DNA of 64,000 nt, from assembly GCA_910575495.1 (NCBI GenBank), contig CAJTFS010000004.1, positions 124,001 to 188,000 of the forward strand, read 5' to 3'. Positions 46,824 through 54,260 of the stretch are shown here, piece by piece; position 1 is the stretch's first letter, and each line of letters starts with the position of its first letter. Under the pieces are notes generated by a model that was not told the DNA's origin, searched no databases, and saw only the letters and a program-made list of their open reading frames with translations. Origin of the DNA: Bacteroidales bacterium. Lineage in GTDB: Bacteria > Bacteroidota > Bacteroidia > Bacteroidales > Rikenellaceae. A program made the position numbers and the translations under genes.

Positions 46824-47249
46824 GTGGGTTACAACGAAGAAAAACAGCGGCAGCTGGACATGCGCTACCTGCGCATGGCGCGCATCTGGGCCGAGAACTC
46901 CTATTGCGTGCGGCGGCAGGTCGGGGCGCTGATCGTCAAGGACAAGATGATCATCTCCGACGGCTACAACGGCACCCCCTCGGGTTTCGAGAACAAATGC
47001 GAGGACGAGGAGGGCAGGACCAAGCCCTACGTCCTTCACGCCGAGGCCAACGCCATCACCAAGGTGGCCAAGAGCGCCAACAACTGCGACGGCTCCACGC
47101 TCTACATCACCGCCGCGCCATGCCTCGAGTGCTCGAAGCTCATCATTCAGGCCGGCATCCGGCGTGTCGTCTACAGCGAGGACTACCGTTCGGAGGACGG
47201 GCTGAACCTGCTGCGCAAGGTAGGCATCGAATGCGTTCAGTATCAGTAG
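46824..47249 (+). CDS. Deoxycytidylate deaminase (dCMP deaminase)
   Basis: 141 residues starting with GTG; the next ATG (46860) would remove residues that relatives keep (the YNEEKQRQLDMRYLRMARIW stretch). Zinc ligands are in HAEANAI and PCLEC. It deaminates dCMP to dUMP, feeding dTMP synthesis. The GTG lies only a few bases after the end of dispersed repeat copy 2, so the repeat forms its whole upstream region. Transcription may come from secA read-through or from within the repeat. Confidence 0.88.
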   Translation: MGYNEEKQRQLDMRYLRMARIWAENSYCVRRQVGALIVKDKMIISDGYNGTPSGFENKCEDEEGRTKPYVLHAEANAITKVAKSANNCDGSTLYITAAPCLECSKLIIQAGIRRVVYSEDYRSEDGLNLLRKVGIECVQYQ

Positions 47250-47268
47250 ACTATAAAACGGGCAGGCG

Positions 47269-47766
47269 ATGAAAATCCGGTTTCTGACATGTTTGTTGTT
47301 TTGCGGACTTGCTCTGCCGGTGCAGGCGCGGACGCAGGAGCCGGCGACGGCATGCGAGTTCAATCCGGGCGAGCTTCCGGCCGCCGTGCCCGAATACCTC
47401 TACTGCCGAATCATCAGCAGTCACCTGCCGCAGCCCTGGGGCGACACCGTGTTCTTCGATTTCGGCCAGGAAACCGGCTATTGGAGATACAACATGTTGA
47501 CCGACAGCGAGGGCGGCGAGCTCGTTTTCAATTCGGGCATTCAGGCGCTCAACTACATGACCGCCCGCGGCTGGGAGTTCGTGCAGGCCTATACTTCGGG
47601 CGAGAAGAACGAATACGTCCATATGTTGCTGCGTATCGCTGCCGCCGAACTGCCTGCGCCGGCGCTCTCCGAAGCGCTTGCGGAGCCGCGCAGCACCTCC
47701 GGCAAAGCGAAAGGGAAAAAGAGAGACGGCAATAGGCCGGCGGAGAACGACAATACGGAAAGATGA
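47269..47766 (+). CDS. Secreted protein of unknown function
   Basis: 165 residues with a signal peptide (MKIRFLTCLLFCGLALPVQA). The mature part contains YLYCRIISSHLPQPWGDTVF, FDFGQETGYWR and ALNYMTARGWEFVQAY, a pattern I associate with small secreted Bacteroidales proteins found beside dCMP deaminase genes. The last ~35 residues are charged and probably disordered. It follows the deaminase gene by 19 bases and overlaps the SDR gene by 4 bases, so the three are likely one transcript. Confidence 0.55.
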   Translation: MKIRFLTCLLFCGLALPVQARTQEPATACEFNPGELPAAVPEYLYCRIISSHLPQPWGDTVFFDFGQETGYWRYNMLTDSEGGELVFNSGIQALNYMTARGWEFVQAYTSGEKNEYVHMLLRIAAAELPAPALSEALAEPRSTSGKAKGKKRDGNRPAENDNTER

Positions 47767-48536
47767 TGACAAAAGCGTGTCGCGCAAGCAGGAATGACCG
47801 GCCGAAGAAGCGTATCGTCATCGTGGGCGCCACTTCGGGTCTGGGTCTGGAGCTGGCCCGGCTTTGCATCGCCGCCGGCTGGCGCGTGGGTGCCGCGGGC
47901 CGCAATGCCGGGGCGCTCGCCCGGCTCAAGGCGGAGGCTCCGGAGCAGGTCGAGACTGCCGAAATCGACATCACGCGCGATGATGCGCCGCCGCGGCTCG
48001 CCGAACTGGTCCGGCGGCTGGGCGGCATGGAGATCTATTTCCACGCTTCGGGCATCGGCAAGCGCAATACCGACCTGGAGCCCGGCATCGAGCTGGCCAC
48101 GCTCCGCACCAACGGCGAGGGTTTCGTTCGGATGGTGACTGCGGCGTTCGGCTGGTTCCGCTCGCACGGCGGCGGCCATATCGCCGTCATCAGTTCGGTC
48201 GCAGGCACCCGCGGGCTGGGTTCGGCTCCGGCTTACTCTGCTACCAAGCGGATGCAGAACACCTACATCGACGCCCTTGCGCAGCTCGCGCGGATGGAGA
48301 AACTGGCTATCCGTTTCACCGACATCCGCCCCGGATTCGTTGCTACACCGTTGCTTTCGGGCGACGACTATCCGCTGCTCATGCAGCCCGGACCGGTCGC
48401 CCGGCGTATTTTCCGGGCTCTCCGGCATCGTCGGCGCCGCATTGTCATCGACCGGCGTTATGCCGTGCTCGTCTTTTTGTGGAGGTTGATTCCCGCTTGG
48501 TTGTGGGAGCGCCTTCCGGTTCGCAAAAACGCTTGA
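47763..48536 (+). CDS. Short-chain dehydrogenase/reductase
   Basis: 257 residues. The Rossmann cofactor motif is VGATSGLGLELA (residues about 21-32), followed by a basic GRN stretch that favours NADP(H). The catalytic Ser is in AVISSVAGTRG and the Tyr-x-x-x-Lys in YSATK. The C-terminal ~50 residues (FRALRHRRRRIVIDRRYAVL, then a Trp-rich hydrophobic end) could attach to membrane. The substrate is unknown. Its start overlaps the upstream stop (ATGA). Confidence 0.87.
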   Translation: MMTKACRASRNDRPKKRIVIVGATSGLGLELARLCIAAGWRVGAAGRNAGALARLKAEAPEQVETAEIDITRDDAPPRLAELVRRLGGMEIYFHASGIGKRNTDLEPGIELATLRTNGEGFVRMVTAAFGWFRSHGGGHIAVISSVAGTRGLGSAPAYSATKRMQNTYIDALAQLARMEKLAIRFTDIRPGFVATPLLSGDDYPLLMQPGPVARRIFRALRHRRRRIVIDRRYAVLVFLWRLIPAWLWERLPVRKNA

Positions 48537-48557
48537 TGTCCGTTGGACGGAAGATAG

Positions 48558-48592
48558 AAAAACGAGATGTGCCGGAGTGCATCTCGTTTTCA
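48558..48592. terminator. Bidirectional terminator between SDR and hxlR
   Basis: AAAAACGAGATG pairs with CATCTCGTTTT around a short loop, giving A and T runs on opposite sides; it can serve both convergent genes. Confidence 0.78.
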
Positions 48593-48612
48593 GTTGTGCG
48601 GCCGGTCCGGAT

Positions 48613-48936
48613 TCAGCCGTTCTTCTCAGCCCATTCGAGCAGCTGCCGCAACAGCGGCATCAGCGATTCGCCCTTCGGCGTCAGCCGGTATTCCACGCGC
48701 GGCGGCACTTCGGGATAGAGCGTGCGCGCCACCAGCCCGGCCTGCTCCAGATCGCGTACCGTGGCGGCCAGCATCCGCTCCGAGATTCCGCCCGGCACGG
48801 ACCGCGTCAGTTCGCCGAACCGCAGCACTTCATGCTCGTGCAGGGTCAGCAGCACAAGCAGTGCCCAGCGGCTGCCGAAACGCTCGAACAGCACGCAGGC
48901 GGGCGACAGCGAGGAATTTTGTCCGTTTTTTTTCAT
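48613..48936 (-). CDS. HxlR-family transcriptional regulator
   Basis: 107 residues from the ATG at 48936 (MKKNGQNSSLSPACVLFERF). The winged HTH of the HxlR type is evident: GSRWALLVLLTLHEHEVLRFGELTR, then PGGISERMLAATVRDLEQAG and VEYRLTPKGESLMPLL. These are small dimeric regulators, often redox- or aldehyde-responsive and often controlling a neighbouring oxidoreductase. The -7 box of its promoter coincides with the core where the conjugative transposon is inserted, so its native upstream DNA has been replaced by element DNA. Confidence 0.9.
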   Translation of the reverse strand: MKKNGQNSSLSPACVLFERFGSRWALLVLLTLHEHEVLRFGELTRSVPGGISERMLAATVRDLEQAGLVARTLYPEVPPRVEYRLTPKGESLMPLLRQLLEWAEKNG

Positions 48937-48971
48937 CGTTGCAATGGCTTCGGAATGACGAAAACTGACTT

Positions 48972-48986
48972 CAGCGTAAGTCGCTG
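48972..48986. promoter_or_regulatory. Dyad in the hxlR leader
   Basis: CAGCG-TAAGT-CGCTG is a perfect 5-bp inverted repeat between the hxlR promoter and start codon. It could be an autoregulatory operator; this is inferred from position only. Confidence 0.35.
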
Positions 48987-49037
48987 ACGTGCAGTTTCGT
49001 TCTTGTTTCGTTCCGGAAAAGGGTCTATCTTGTCGAT

Positions 49038-49047
49038 GCAAAGTTAC
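49038..49047 (-). promoter_or_regulatory. att core of the conjugative transposon / -7 box of hxlR
   Basis: On the minus strand the ten bases are GTAACTTTGC, fitting the CTnDOT target core GTANNTTTGC. The same bases contain TAACTTTG, a -7 promoter box pointing at hxlR. The int gene starts about 320 bases away, as expected for this end. Confidence 0.78.
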
Positions 49048-49366
49048 TACAAAAAAGTGAAATGCGGAAAGATATAGTGATAGAATTGAGTTACAAGGGT
49101 TTTGGTTGAAGTGGCGATAATCCGTGAAGCCATTACAATCCCTGCCGAAGCCAAATCCTGACGCCGCTACGTTACTTGTTCGTAACCATGCCCGAAAATG
49201 CGACAAACGGGTACGAATAGCGAAACAAGGCTCTAAGGAATAGTGAGTTATCCATAACTCATGCGAAAAATCAGGTTACGGAAAAAGATTGCGCCGTTCC
49301 TCCCCGTTTTGCGTACCAACACCGGACTCTTCACCAACTAATTTTGAAACCCAAAAATTAAGGACA
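49048..49366. other. Element end region between att and int
   Basis: No gene is seen. Dyads GTTACTTGTTCGTAAC (49171-49186) and GAGTTATCCATAACTC (49245-49260, perfect 7-bp arms) may be arm-type integrase or Xis sites or int regulatory sites; I cannot assign them individually. Confidence 0.4.
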
Positions 49367-50602
49367 ATGAAGAGTACATTTTCAGTAATCTACTACCTCA
49401 AGCGTCAGGTAGTGAAAAAGGACGGGACAGTTCCCGTCATGGGACGCATCACGGTGGACGGCAGCCAGACACAGTTCAGCTGCAAACTGACTGTCGATCC
49501 GAAACTGTGGGACACCAAAGGTGGACGTGTCACGGGCAGAAGCACGGCGGCACTCGAAACGAACCGTATGCTTGACAAGATGCGGGTACGCATCAACAGG
49601 CATTATCAGGAAATCATGGAGCGTGACAACTTCGTCACGGCGGAGAAGGTGAAGAACGCCTTTCTCGGACTGGAACACCGCTACCACACGCTGATGCAGG
49701 TGTTCCGCCAGCACAACGAGGACTACGAGAAGCAGGTGGAGGCAGGCATGAAAGCCAAAGGCACGCTGCTGAAGTACCGCACCGTTTACAAGCACATGCA
49801 AGAGTTCCTCGACATCCGCTACCATGTGAAGGACATCGCCCTAAAAGAGCTTACCCCGGCTTTCATCTCCGACTTCGAGATGTTCCTGCGCACGGACAAG
49901 CACTGCTGCACCAATACCGTGTGGCTGTACGTCTGCCCGTTACGGACGATGGTATTCATCGCCATCAACAACGAGTGGCTGACGCGCGACCCGTTCCGCG
50001 AGTATGAAATCAAGAAGGAGGAAACAACACGCAGTTTCCTGACCAAAGATGAGATCCGCCTGCTGATGGAGGGGAAACTGAAAAACGCCAAACAGGAATT
50101 GTACCGCGACCTCTACCTGTTCTGCGCCTTCACGGGGCTGTCGTTCGCGGATATGCGCAACCTTACGGAAGAGAATATCCGCACCTACTTCGACGAACAC
50201 GAGTGGATAAACATCAACCGCCAGAAAACGGGCGTGGTGTCCAACATCCGCCTGCTCGACATCGCCAACCGCATAATCGGCAAATACCGGGGACTGTGCG
50301 GGGACGGCAGGATATTTCCCGTTCCGCATTATAACACGTGCCTTGCCGGTATCCGTGCCGTCGCCAAGCGTTGCGGCATCACCAAGCATATCACGTGGCA
50401 TCAGAGCCGCCACACGGCAGCCACGACGATATTCCTCTCCAACGGTGTTCCCATCGAAACGGTCAGCTCCATGCTCGGACACAAGAGCATAAAGACGACG
50501 CAGATTTACGCAAAGATAACCAAAGAGAAGCTCAATCAGGACATGGAGAACCTTGCCGCAAGATTGAACGGCGTCGAGGAATTTGCAGGTTGCACCATCT
50601 AA
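49367..50602 (+). CDS. intDOT: Tyrosine recombinase IntDOT
   Basis: 411 residues from the ATG at 49367. Residues 1-~110 are the arm-binding domain, ~120-210 the core-binding domain and the rest catalytic. Box II is HQSRHTAATT, LGHKSIKTTQIY ends with the nucleophile Tyr381, and the usual box I Arg is replaced by Ser259 in FTGLSFADMRNL. That substitution and both positions are the known peculiarity of IntDOT. It integrates and excises the element using a 5-7 base coupling sequence that need not match. It is transcribed away from att. Confidence 0.95.
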   Translation: MKSTFSVIYYLKRQVVKKDGTVPVMGRITVDGSQTQFSCKLTVDPKLWDTKGGRVTGRSTAALETNRMLDKMRVRINRHYQEIMERDNFVTAEKVKNAFLGLEHRYHTLMQVFRQHNEDYEKQVEAGMKAKGTLLKYRTVYKHMQEFLDIRYHVKDIALKELTPAFISDFEMFLRTDKHCCTNTVWLYVCPLRTMVFIAINNEWLTRDPFREYEIKKEETTRSFLTKDEIRLLMEGKLKNAKQELYRDLYLFCAFTGLSFADMRNLTEENIRTYFDEHEWININRQKTGVVSNIRLLDIANRIIGKYRGLCGDGRIFPVPHYNTCLAGIRAVAKRCGITKHITWHQSRHTAATTIFLSNGVPIETVSSMLGHKSIKTTQIYAKITKEKLNQDMENLAARLNGVEEFAGCTI

Positions 50603-50613
50603 AAAGAAAAGCC

Positions 50614-50976
50614 ATGAAACGTGACACAATCATCATCGAGGACAAGGCAGTCAGCGTAACCGGTAACGACGTGTGGATGACCGCCACCGAAATAGCCGGA
50701 TTGTTCCATACGACCGTCCCGGCAGTGAACGCCGCCATCAGAGCCGTCCGCAAGTCGGACGTGCTGAACGACTACGAGGTGTGCCGCTACATGCAGCTTG
50801 AAAACGGGCTGCACGCGGACGTGTACGCCCTTGAAATCATCATCCCGGTCGCTTTCAGGGTGAATACCTACAACACCCACCTGTTCCGCACATGGCTGGT
50901 GGGAAAGGCACTCTCACAAGAGAAACGGCAGACATACGTGATGTTCATACAGAACGGAAAAGCCGGGTATTGCTGA
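50614..50976 (+). CDS. Small element-encoded protein, RhuM/KilA-N-like
   Basis: 120 residues from the ATG at 50614, 11 bases after intDOT. The N-terminal part VWMTATEIAGLFHTTVPAVNAAI looks like a small HTH or KilA-N-like module, and YALEIIIPVAFRVNTYNTHLFRTWLV resembles the region of RhuM-like virulence proteins. It is probably cotranscribed with the integrase. No role is established; a DNA-binding accessory protein is a reasonable guess. Confidence 0.5.
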   Translation: MKRDTIIIEDKAVSVTGNDVWMTATEIAGLFHTTVPAVNAAIRAVRKSDVLNDYEVCRYMQLENGLHADVYALEIIIPVAFRVNTYNTHLFRTWLVGKALSQEKRQTYVMFIQNGKAGYC

Positions 50977-51053
50977 TTGCACATACCCCATAAGACAAGT
51001 AAACGGGTAGCACCACAAAAGGTGTCACCCGTTTACTTTTTCATGAAACCGCC

Positions 51054-51359
51054 TCACTCCAGCGGCTTGCGGTAGTTCGCTTCCAGTACCCCGCGCAGCC
51101 CCGTTTCCGGGTAAAGCACCTTCCCTCCCAAAAGTATGAAGGGCAACACGCGGTTGTTGCGGTATTCCTGCAAGGTGCGCCGGCTCACACGGAGCAGTTC
51201 CGACACCTCGCCGTCCGTCAGGTAACGTTCCCCGTCCAGCGGAGGACGGTAGCTTTCCAGAAATGCGGACAGCCATTTCGAGCCTTTGCGCATATCCTGC
51301 ACCACAGAGGCTATCGGCTCGTCTTCCATCGTAAAAACATCGTTGTTCTCGTTCATCAT
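51054..51359 (-). CDS. HTH DNA-binding protein (orf2 region)
   Basis: 101 residues from the ATG at 51359; the next codon is near-equivalent (51356). Residues about 45-95 form an excisionase/MerR-like winged helix (YLTDGEVSELLRVSRRTLQEY, then LPFILLGGKVLYP). Small HTH proteins of this kind fill the orf2 region of CTnDOT between int and the excision operon. It is transcribed on the opposite strand from xis2c, as a pair with the next gene (31-base gap). Confidence 0.72.
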   Translation of the reverse strand: MMNENNDVFTMEDEPIASVVQDMRKGSKWLSAFLESYRPPLDGERYLTDGEVSELLRVSRRTLQEYRNNRVLPFILLGGKVLYPETGLRGVLEANYRKPLE

Positions 51360-51390
51360 AACTTCGGATTCAGTGGGTGAATAAATCAAA

Positions 51391-51690
51391 TCATCTGCCG
51401 TGCGGATAGAGCGTGCCGACAAGCGGTATCAGCCGCTTCACCTCCTCTGGCTTGTAATAGAACCTGCGGTTTATCTGCGAGTAGCCGATAAGCCGCCTGT
51501 CACGCAGCGTCTGCAACGTGCGCGGGCTTATTCTCAACTGCCCGCAGACCTCCTCGCCCGTGAGCCATCTTTCCATGCGCCCCGTGTCGCTTTTGCGCCT
51601 CAGGGCGGCGACCTTCTCCGAGAGTGCGCCGAATGCCGCCACCATCATCTCGAAAGTCTTTTTCTCGATAGATACTATTTCCATATTCAT
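51391..51690 (-). CDS. HTH DNA-binding protein (orf2 region)
   Basis: 99 residues from the ATG at 51690 (MNMEIVSIEKKTFEMMVAAF). An N-terminal helix, possibly coiled coil, precedes an excisionase-like HTH (WLTGEEVCGQLRISPRTLQTL, then GYSQINRRFYYKPEEV). It is paralogous in style to the adjacent minus-strand gene and to xis2c and xis2d. A TACCTTTG box at about 51709-51716 on the minus strand may be its promoter. Confidence 0.72.
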   Translation of the reverse strand: MNMEIVSIEKKTFEMMVAAFGALSEKVAALRRKSDTGRMERWLTGEEVCGQLRISPRTLQTLRDRRLIGYSQINRRFYYKPEEVKRLIPLVGTLYPHGR

Positions 51691-51891
51691 GTCATTTAGA
51701 GTTTGCCGCAAAGGTAACGAAACGGCATACAAGACGTATCGTTTTCCGCTGAAAGGCTGCCTGTTGCGCCGTTTGACCGGGTTACGGAGCCATCTTCCGC
51801 AAAAATCTTACGTGAGTCACGTAGTGAGTTGTTAAAGCCCCTTTTGTTTATTGCCGAATTTTGTCGCAGAAACAAAAAGAAAGGACTGAAC

Positions 51892-52254
51892 ATGAAAGTG
51901 ATAACAATGGAAAGTTCCGCCTACAAGGAGATGATGGCGCAGATTGCGAACATCGCAGGGTACATCCGCGAGGCAAGGGACGAGAAGAAACGGAAGCGGG
52001 AAACCGAAGACAAGCTGCTTGACACGGCACAGGCGGCGAAGATGCTCAACGTGAGCAAGCGCACCATGCAGCGTATGCGCACCGACCACCGTATCGAGTA
52101 TGTGGTGGTACGCGGAAGCTGCCGCTACCGCCTTTCCGAGATACTGCGGCTATTGGAGGACAACACAGTAAGGAACGAGGAAGGGACAATAGACACCCTG
52201 TTCCACAACCACACGCTGCGCACGGGCGGCAAACCAAAAGGAAGGAGGACATAG
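51892..52254 (+). CDS. xis2c: Excision protein Xis2c
   Basis: 120 residues from the ATG at 51892. The first ~45 residues are a charged helix (SAYKEMMAQIANIAGYIREA); about 45-95 are the HTH (LLDTAQAAKMLNVSKRTMQRM, then IEYVVVRGSCRYRLSEIL). It is first of the row HTH-HTH-ORF3-topoisomerase, which is the CTnDOT excision operon, so it is named by position and type. Xis2c and Xis2d bind att DNA, direct IntDOT to excise, and activate transfer genes; the operon is induced through RteC under tetracycline. Xis2d starts 3 bases after the stop. Confidence 0.8.
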   Translation: MKVITMESSAYKEMMAQIANIAGYIREARDEKKRKRETEDKLLDTAQAAKMLNVSKRTMQRMRTDHRIEYVVVRGSCRYRLSEILRLLEDNTVRNEEGTIDTLFHNHTLRTGGKPKGRRT

Positions 52255-52257
52255 GTC

Positions 52258-52608
52258 ATGGAACTGCTCACACGAAACAACTTCGAGGGCTGGATGCAGA
52301 AGCTGATGGAACGGCTCGACCGTCAGGACGAACTGCTGCTGGCGATGAAGGCTGAGGGGAAACAGCCCACTATCACGGAAAGCATCCGCCTTTTCGACAA
52401 TCAGGATTTGTGCATGTTGCTCCAGATAAGCAAACGCACCCTCCAACGCTACCGCAGCGTAGGCGCATTGCCCTACAAGACGCTGGGCAAGAAGACCTAT
52501 TACAGCGAGGAGGACGTGCTGACATTCCTTTCCAACCATATCAAGGACTTCAAAAAGGAAGATATAGCCTTCTACAAGGCTCGTATCCATAATTTCTTTC
52601 ATAAATAA
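52258..52608 (+). CDS. xis2d: Excision protein Xis2d
   Basis: 116 residues. The HTH at about 40-90 is SIRLFDNQDLCMLLQISKRT and TLQRYRSVGALPYKTLGKKT, followed by YYSEEDVLTFLSNH. It forms the second part of the excisionase pair with Xis2c, 3 bases upstream, and is probably translationally coupled. The name comes from operon position and family. Confidence 0.8.
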   Translation: MELLTRNNFEGWMQKLMERLDRQDELLLAMKAEGKQPTITESIRLFDNQDLCMLLQISKRTLQRYRSVGALPYKTLGKKTYYSEEDVLTFLSNHIKDFKKEDIAFYKARIHNFFHK

Positions 52609-52628
52609 CCCATTAAAACATTTTTCAG

Positions 52629-54200
52629 ATGGCAAAGAAAAAAGACGAAAAGGACGTGCTGGTAGTCCGTGACGAGAAGACAGGCGAGATCAGCGTGGTA
52701 GCCGGGCTGAACGCGGACGGCACACCCAAGCGCACCCCCGCAAAAGCGGAGAACGCGCAGAGTTTCCTGCAATTCGACCGACATGGCGACGTGCTGGACA
52801 ACTTCTTCAAGAACTTCTTCCGGCAGTGCAAGGAACCCAGCCGCTTCGGTTTCTACCGCATTGCGGCAGACCAAGCTGAAAATCTCTTAGAGGTGATGAA
52901 GCAACTGCTGAAAGACCCCGAAGCGAACAAGGAGCTGCTCGCCCCTCACAAGGTGGACACCTCCGACTATGAGAAGAAGGTGCAGGAAGAGATGGCAGCA
53001 CAACAGACAGAGAAACAAGAACCTCAAAAACAGGAGAACATGGAACAACGGAAAGAACAGCAACAGGACAAATCCGAACAGATGCAGGGCAAACGTGGCT
53101 ACCAGCCCATCGACGAGAGTAAAATCAACTGGCAGGAGCTGGAGGACAGATGGGGCGTAAAGCGGGACAACCTTGAAAAGTCCGGCGACCTTACGAAGAT
53201 GCTCAACTATGGCAAGTCCGACTTGGTAAAGGTCAAACCGACCTTCGGCGGCGAATCATTCGAGCTGGACGCCCGCCTCTCCTTCAAGAAGGACGGTGAG
53301 GGAAACATCAGCCTCGTGCCGCACTTCATCCGCAAGGAGCAGAAGCTGGATGAGTACAAGGAACACAAATTCTCCGACAATGACCGGAAGAACCTCCGCG
53401 AAACGGGCAATCTCGGTAGGGTCGTGGACATTGTGGACAGGGAAACGGGCGAGATCATCCCCTCCTACATCAGCATCGACCGCAAGACGAATGAAATCAC
53501 GGACATTCCGGCAAGCAGGGTGCGCATCCCGGAGCGCATCGGCAAGACGGAAATCACCACGCAGGAGCGGGACATGCTCCGCGCCGGACTGCCCGTACGC
53601 GACAAGCTCATCGAGCGCAACGACGGCAGAAAGTTCGTCACCACCCTGCAAGTGAACGTGGAGCAGCGCGGCGTGGAGTTCGTGCCGGGAACCGGCAAGT
53701 CGCCCCGTACCGCACAGACACAGGAAACCAAAGGCGACACATCGAAAAGTCAGGCGCAGGGCGGGGAAAATGCCGCACAGACCAAGAAGGAGCAACGCCG
53801 CAACACGTGGACGAACGAGGACGGCAGCATCCGCCCCATCAGCAAATGGAGCGGCGTGAGCTTCACCGACCAGCAGAAAGCCGACTATGTGGCGGGTAAA
53901 GCCGTGAAGCTGGAGAACGTGACCGACAAGCAGGGCTTCCATGCCACGATGTATATCAAGTTCAACCCGGAGAAGGGACGCCCGTACCGCTACGACACGA
54001 ACCCTGACAATGCACAGCAGGTTGCTCCGTCCAACGAGAGCCGCACGCAGGTGGCGGTGAACAACGATGGCAAGACCAACGAGGCTACAAAGAATCTGAG
54101 AGAGCCGTTGCAGAAAGGTCAGACCAACCCGAAGGACGCCCGCCAGCAACAGCAGCAGGAGAAGCCGCAGAAGAAAACGGGCAAGGGCATGAAAATGTAA
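52629..54200 (+). CDS. orf3: ORF3 of the excision operon (DUF3945 protein)
   Basis: 523 residues. After a conserved N-terminal part (LQFDRHGDVLDNFFKNFFRQ) comes a Gln/Glu/Lys-rich low-complexity segment (about 120-155). Then follow DUF3945-type repeats (LSFKKDGEGNISLVPHFIRK; LQVNVEQRGVEFVPG and MYIKFNPEKGRPYRYDTNP recur in pattern) and a second Gln-rich tail. It has no catalytic motif I recognise. In CTnDOT the gene at this position is not required for excision. It lies 20 bases after xis2d and 60 bases before exc. Confidence 0.8.
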   Translation: MAKKKDEKDVLVVRDEKTGEISVVAGLNADGTPKRTPAKAENAQSFLQFDRHGDVLDNFFKNFFRQCKEPSRFGFYRIAADQAENLLEVMKQLLKDPEANKELLAPHKVDTSDYEKKVQEEMAAQQTEKQEPQKQENMEQRKEQQQDKSEQMQGKRGYQPIDESKINWQELEDRWGVKRDNLEKSGDLTKMLNYGKSDLVKVKPTFGGESFELDARLSFKKDGEGNISLVPHFIRKEQKLDEYKEHKFSDNDRKNLRETGNLGRVVDIVDRETGEIIPSYISIDRKTNEITDIPASRVRIPERIGKTEITTQERDMLRAGLPVRDKLIERNDGRKFVTTLQVNVEQRGVEFVPGTGKSPRTAQTQETKGDTSKSQAQGGENAAQTKKEQRRNTWTNEDGSIRPISKWSGVSFTDQQKADYVAGKAVKLENVTDKQGFHATMYIKFNPEKGRPYRYDTNPDNAQQVAPSNESRTQVAVNNDGKTNEATKNLREPLQKGQTNPKDARQQQQQEKPQKKTGKGMKM

Positions 54201-54260
54201 TCCCGTGTCCGCCACTGAATCCAAAATAAAATCCAAAGTATCAACAAAAAAGAAGAAGAC

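Noticed and set aside
43320..47363. Very long open frame antisense to secA, and similar ones antisense to ruvB-malic enzyme (18224-21418) and the SLBB/Wzz genes (38217-42044)
   Set aside because: They mirror strongly supported genes in GC-rich DNA, are rich in His, Arg and Val without domains, and span several plus-strand genes.
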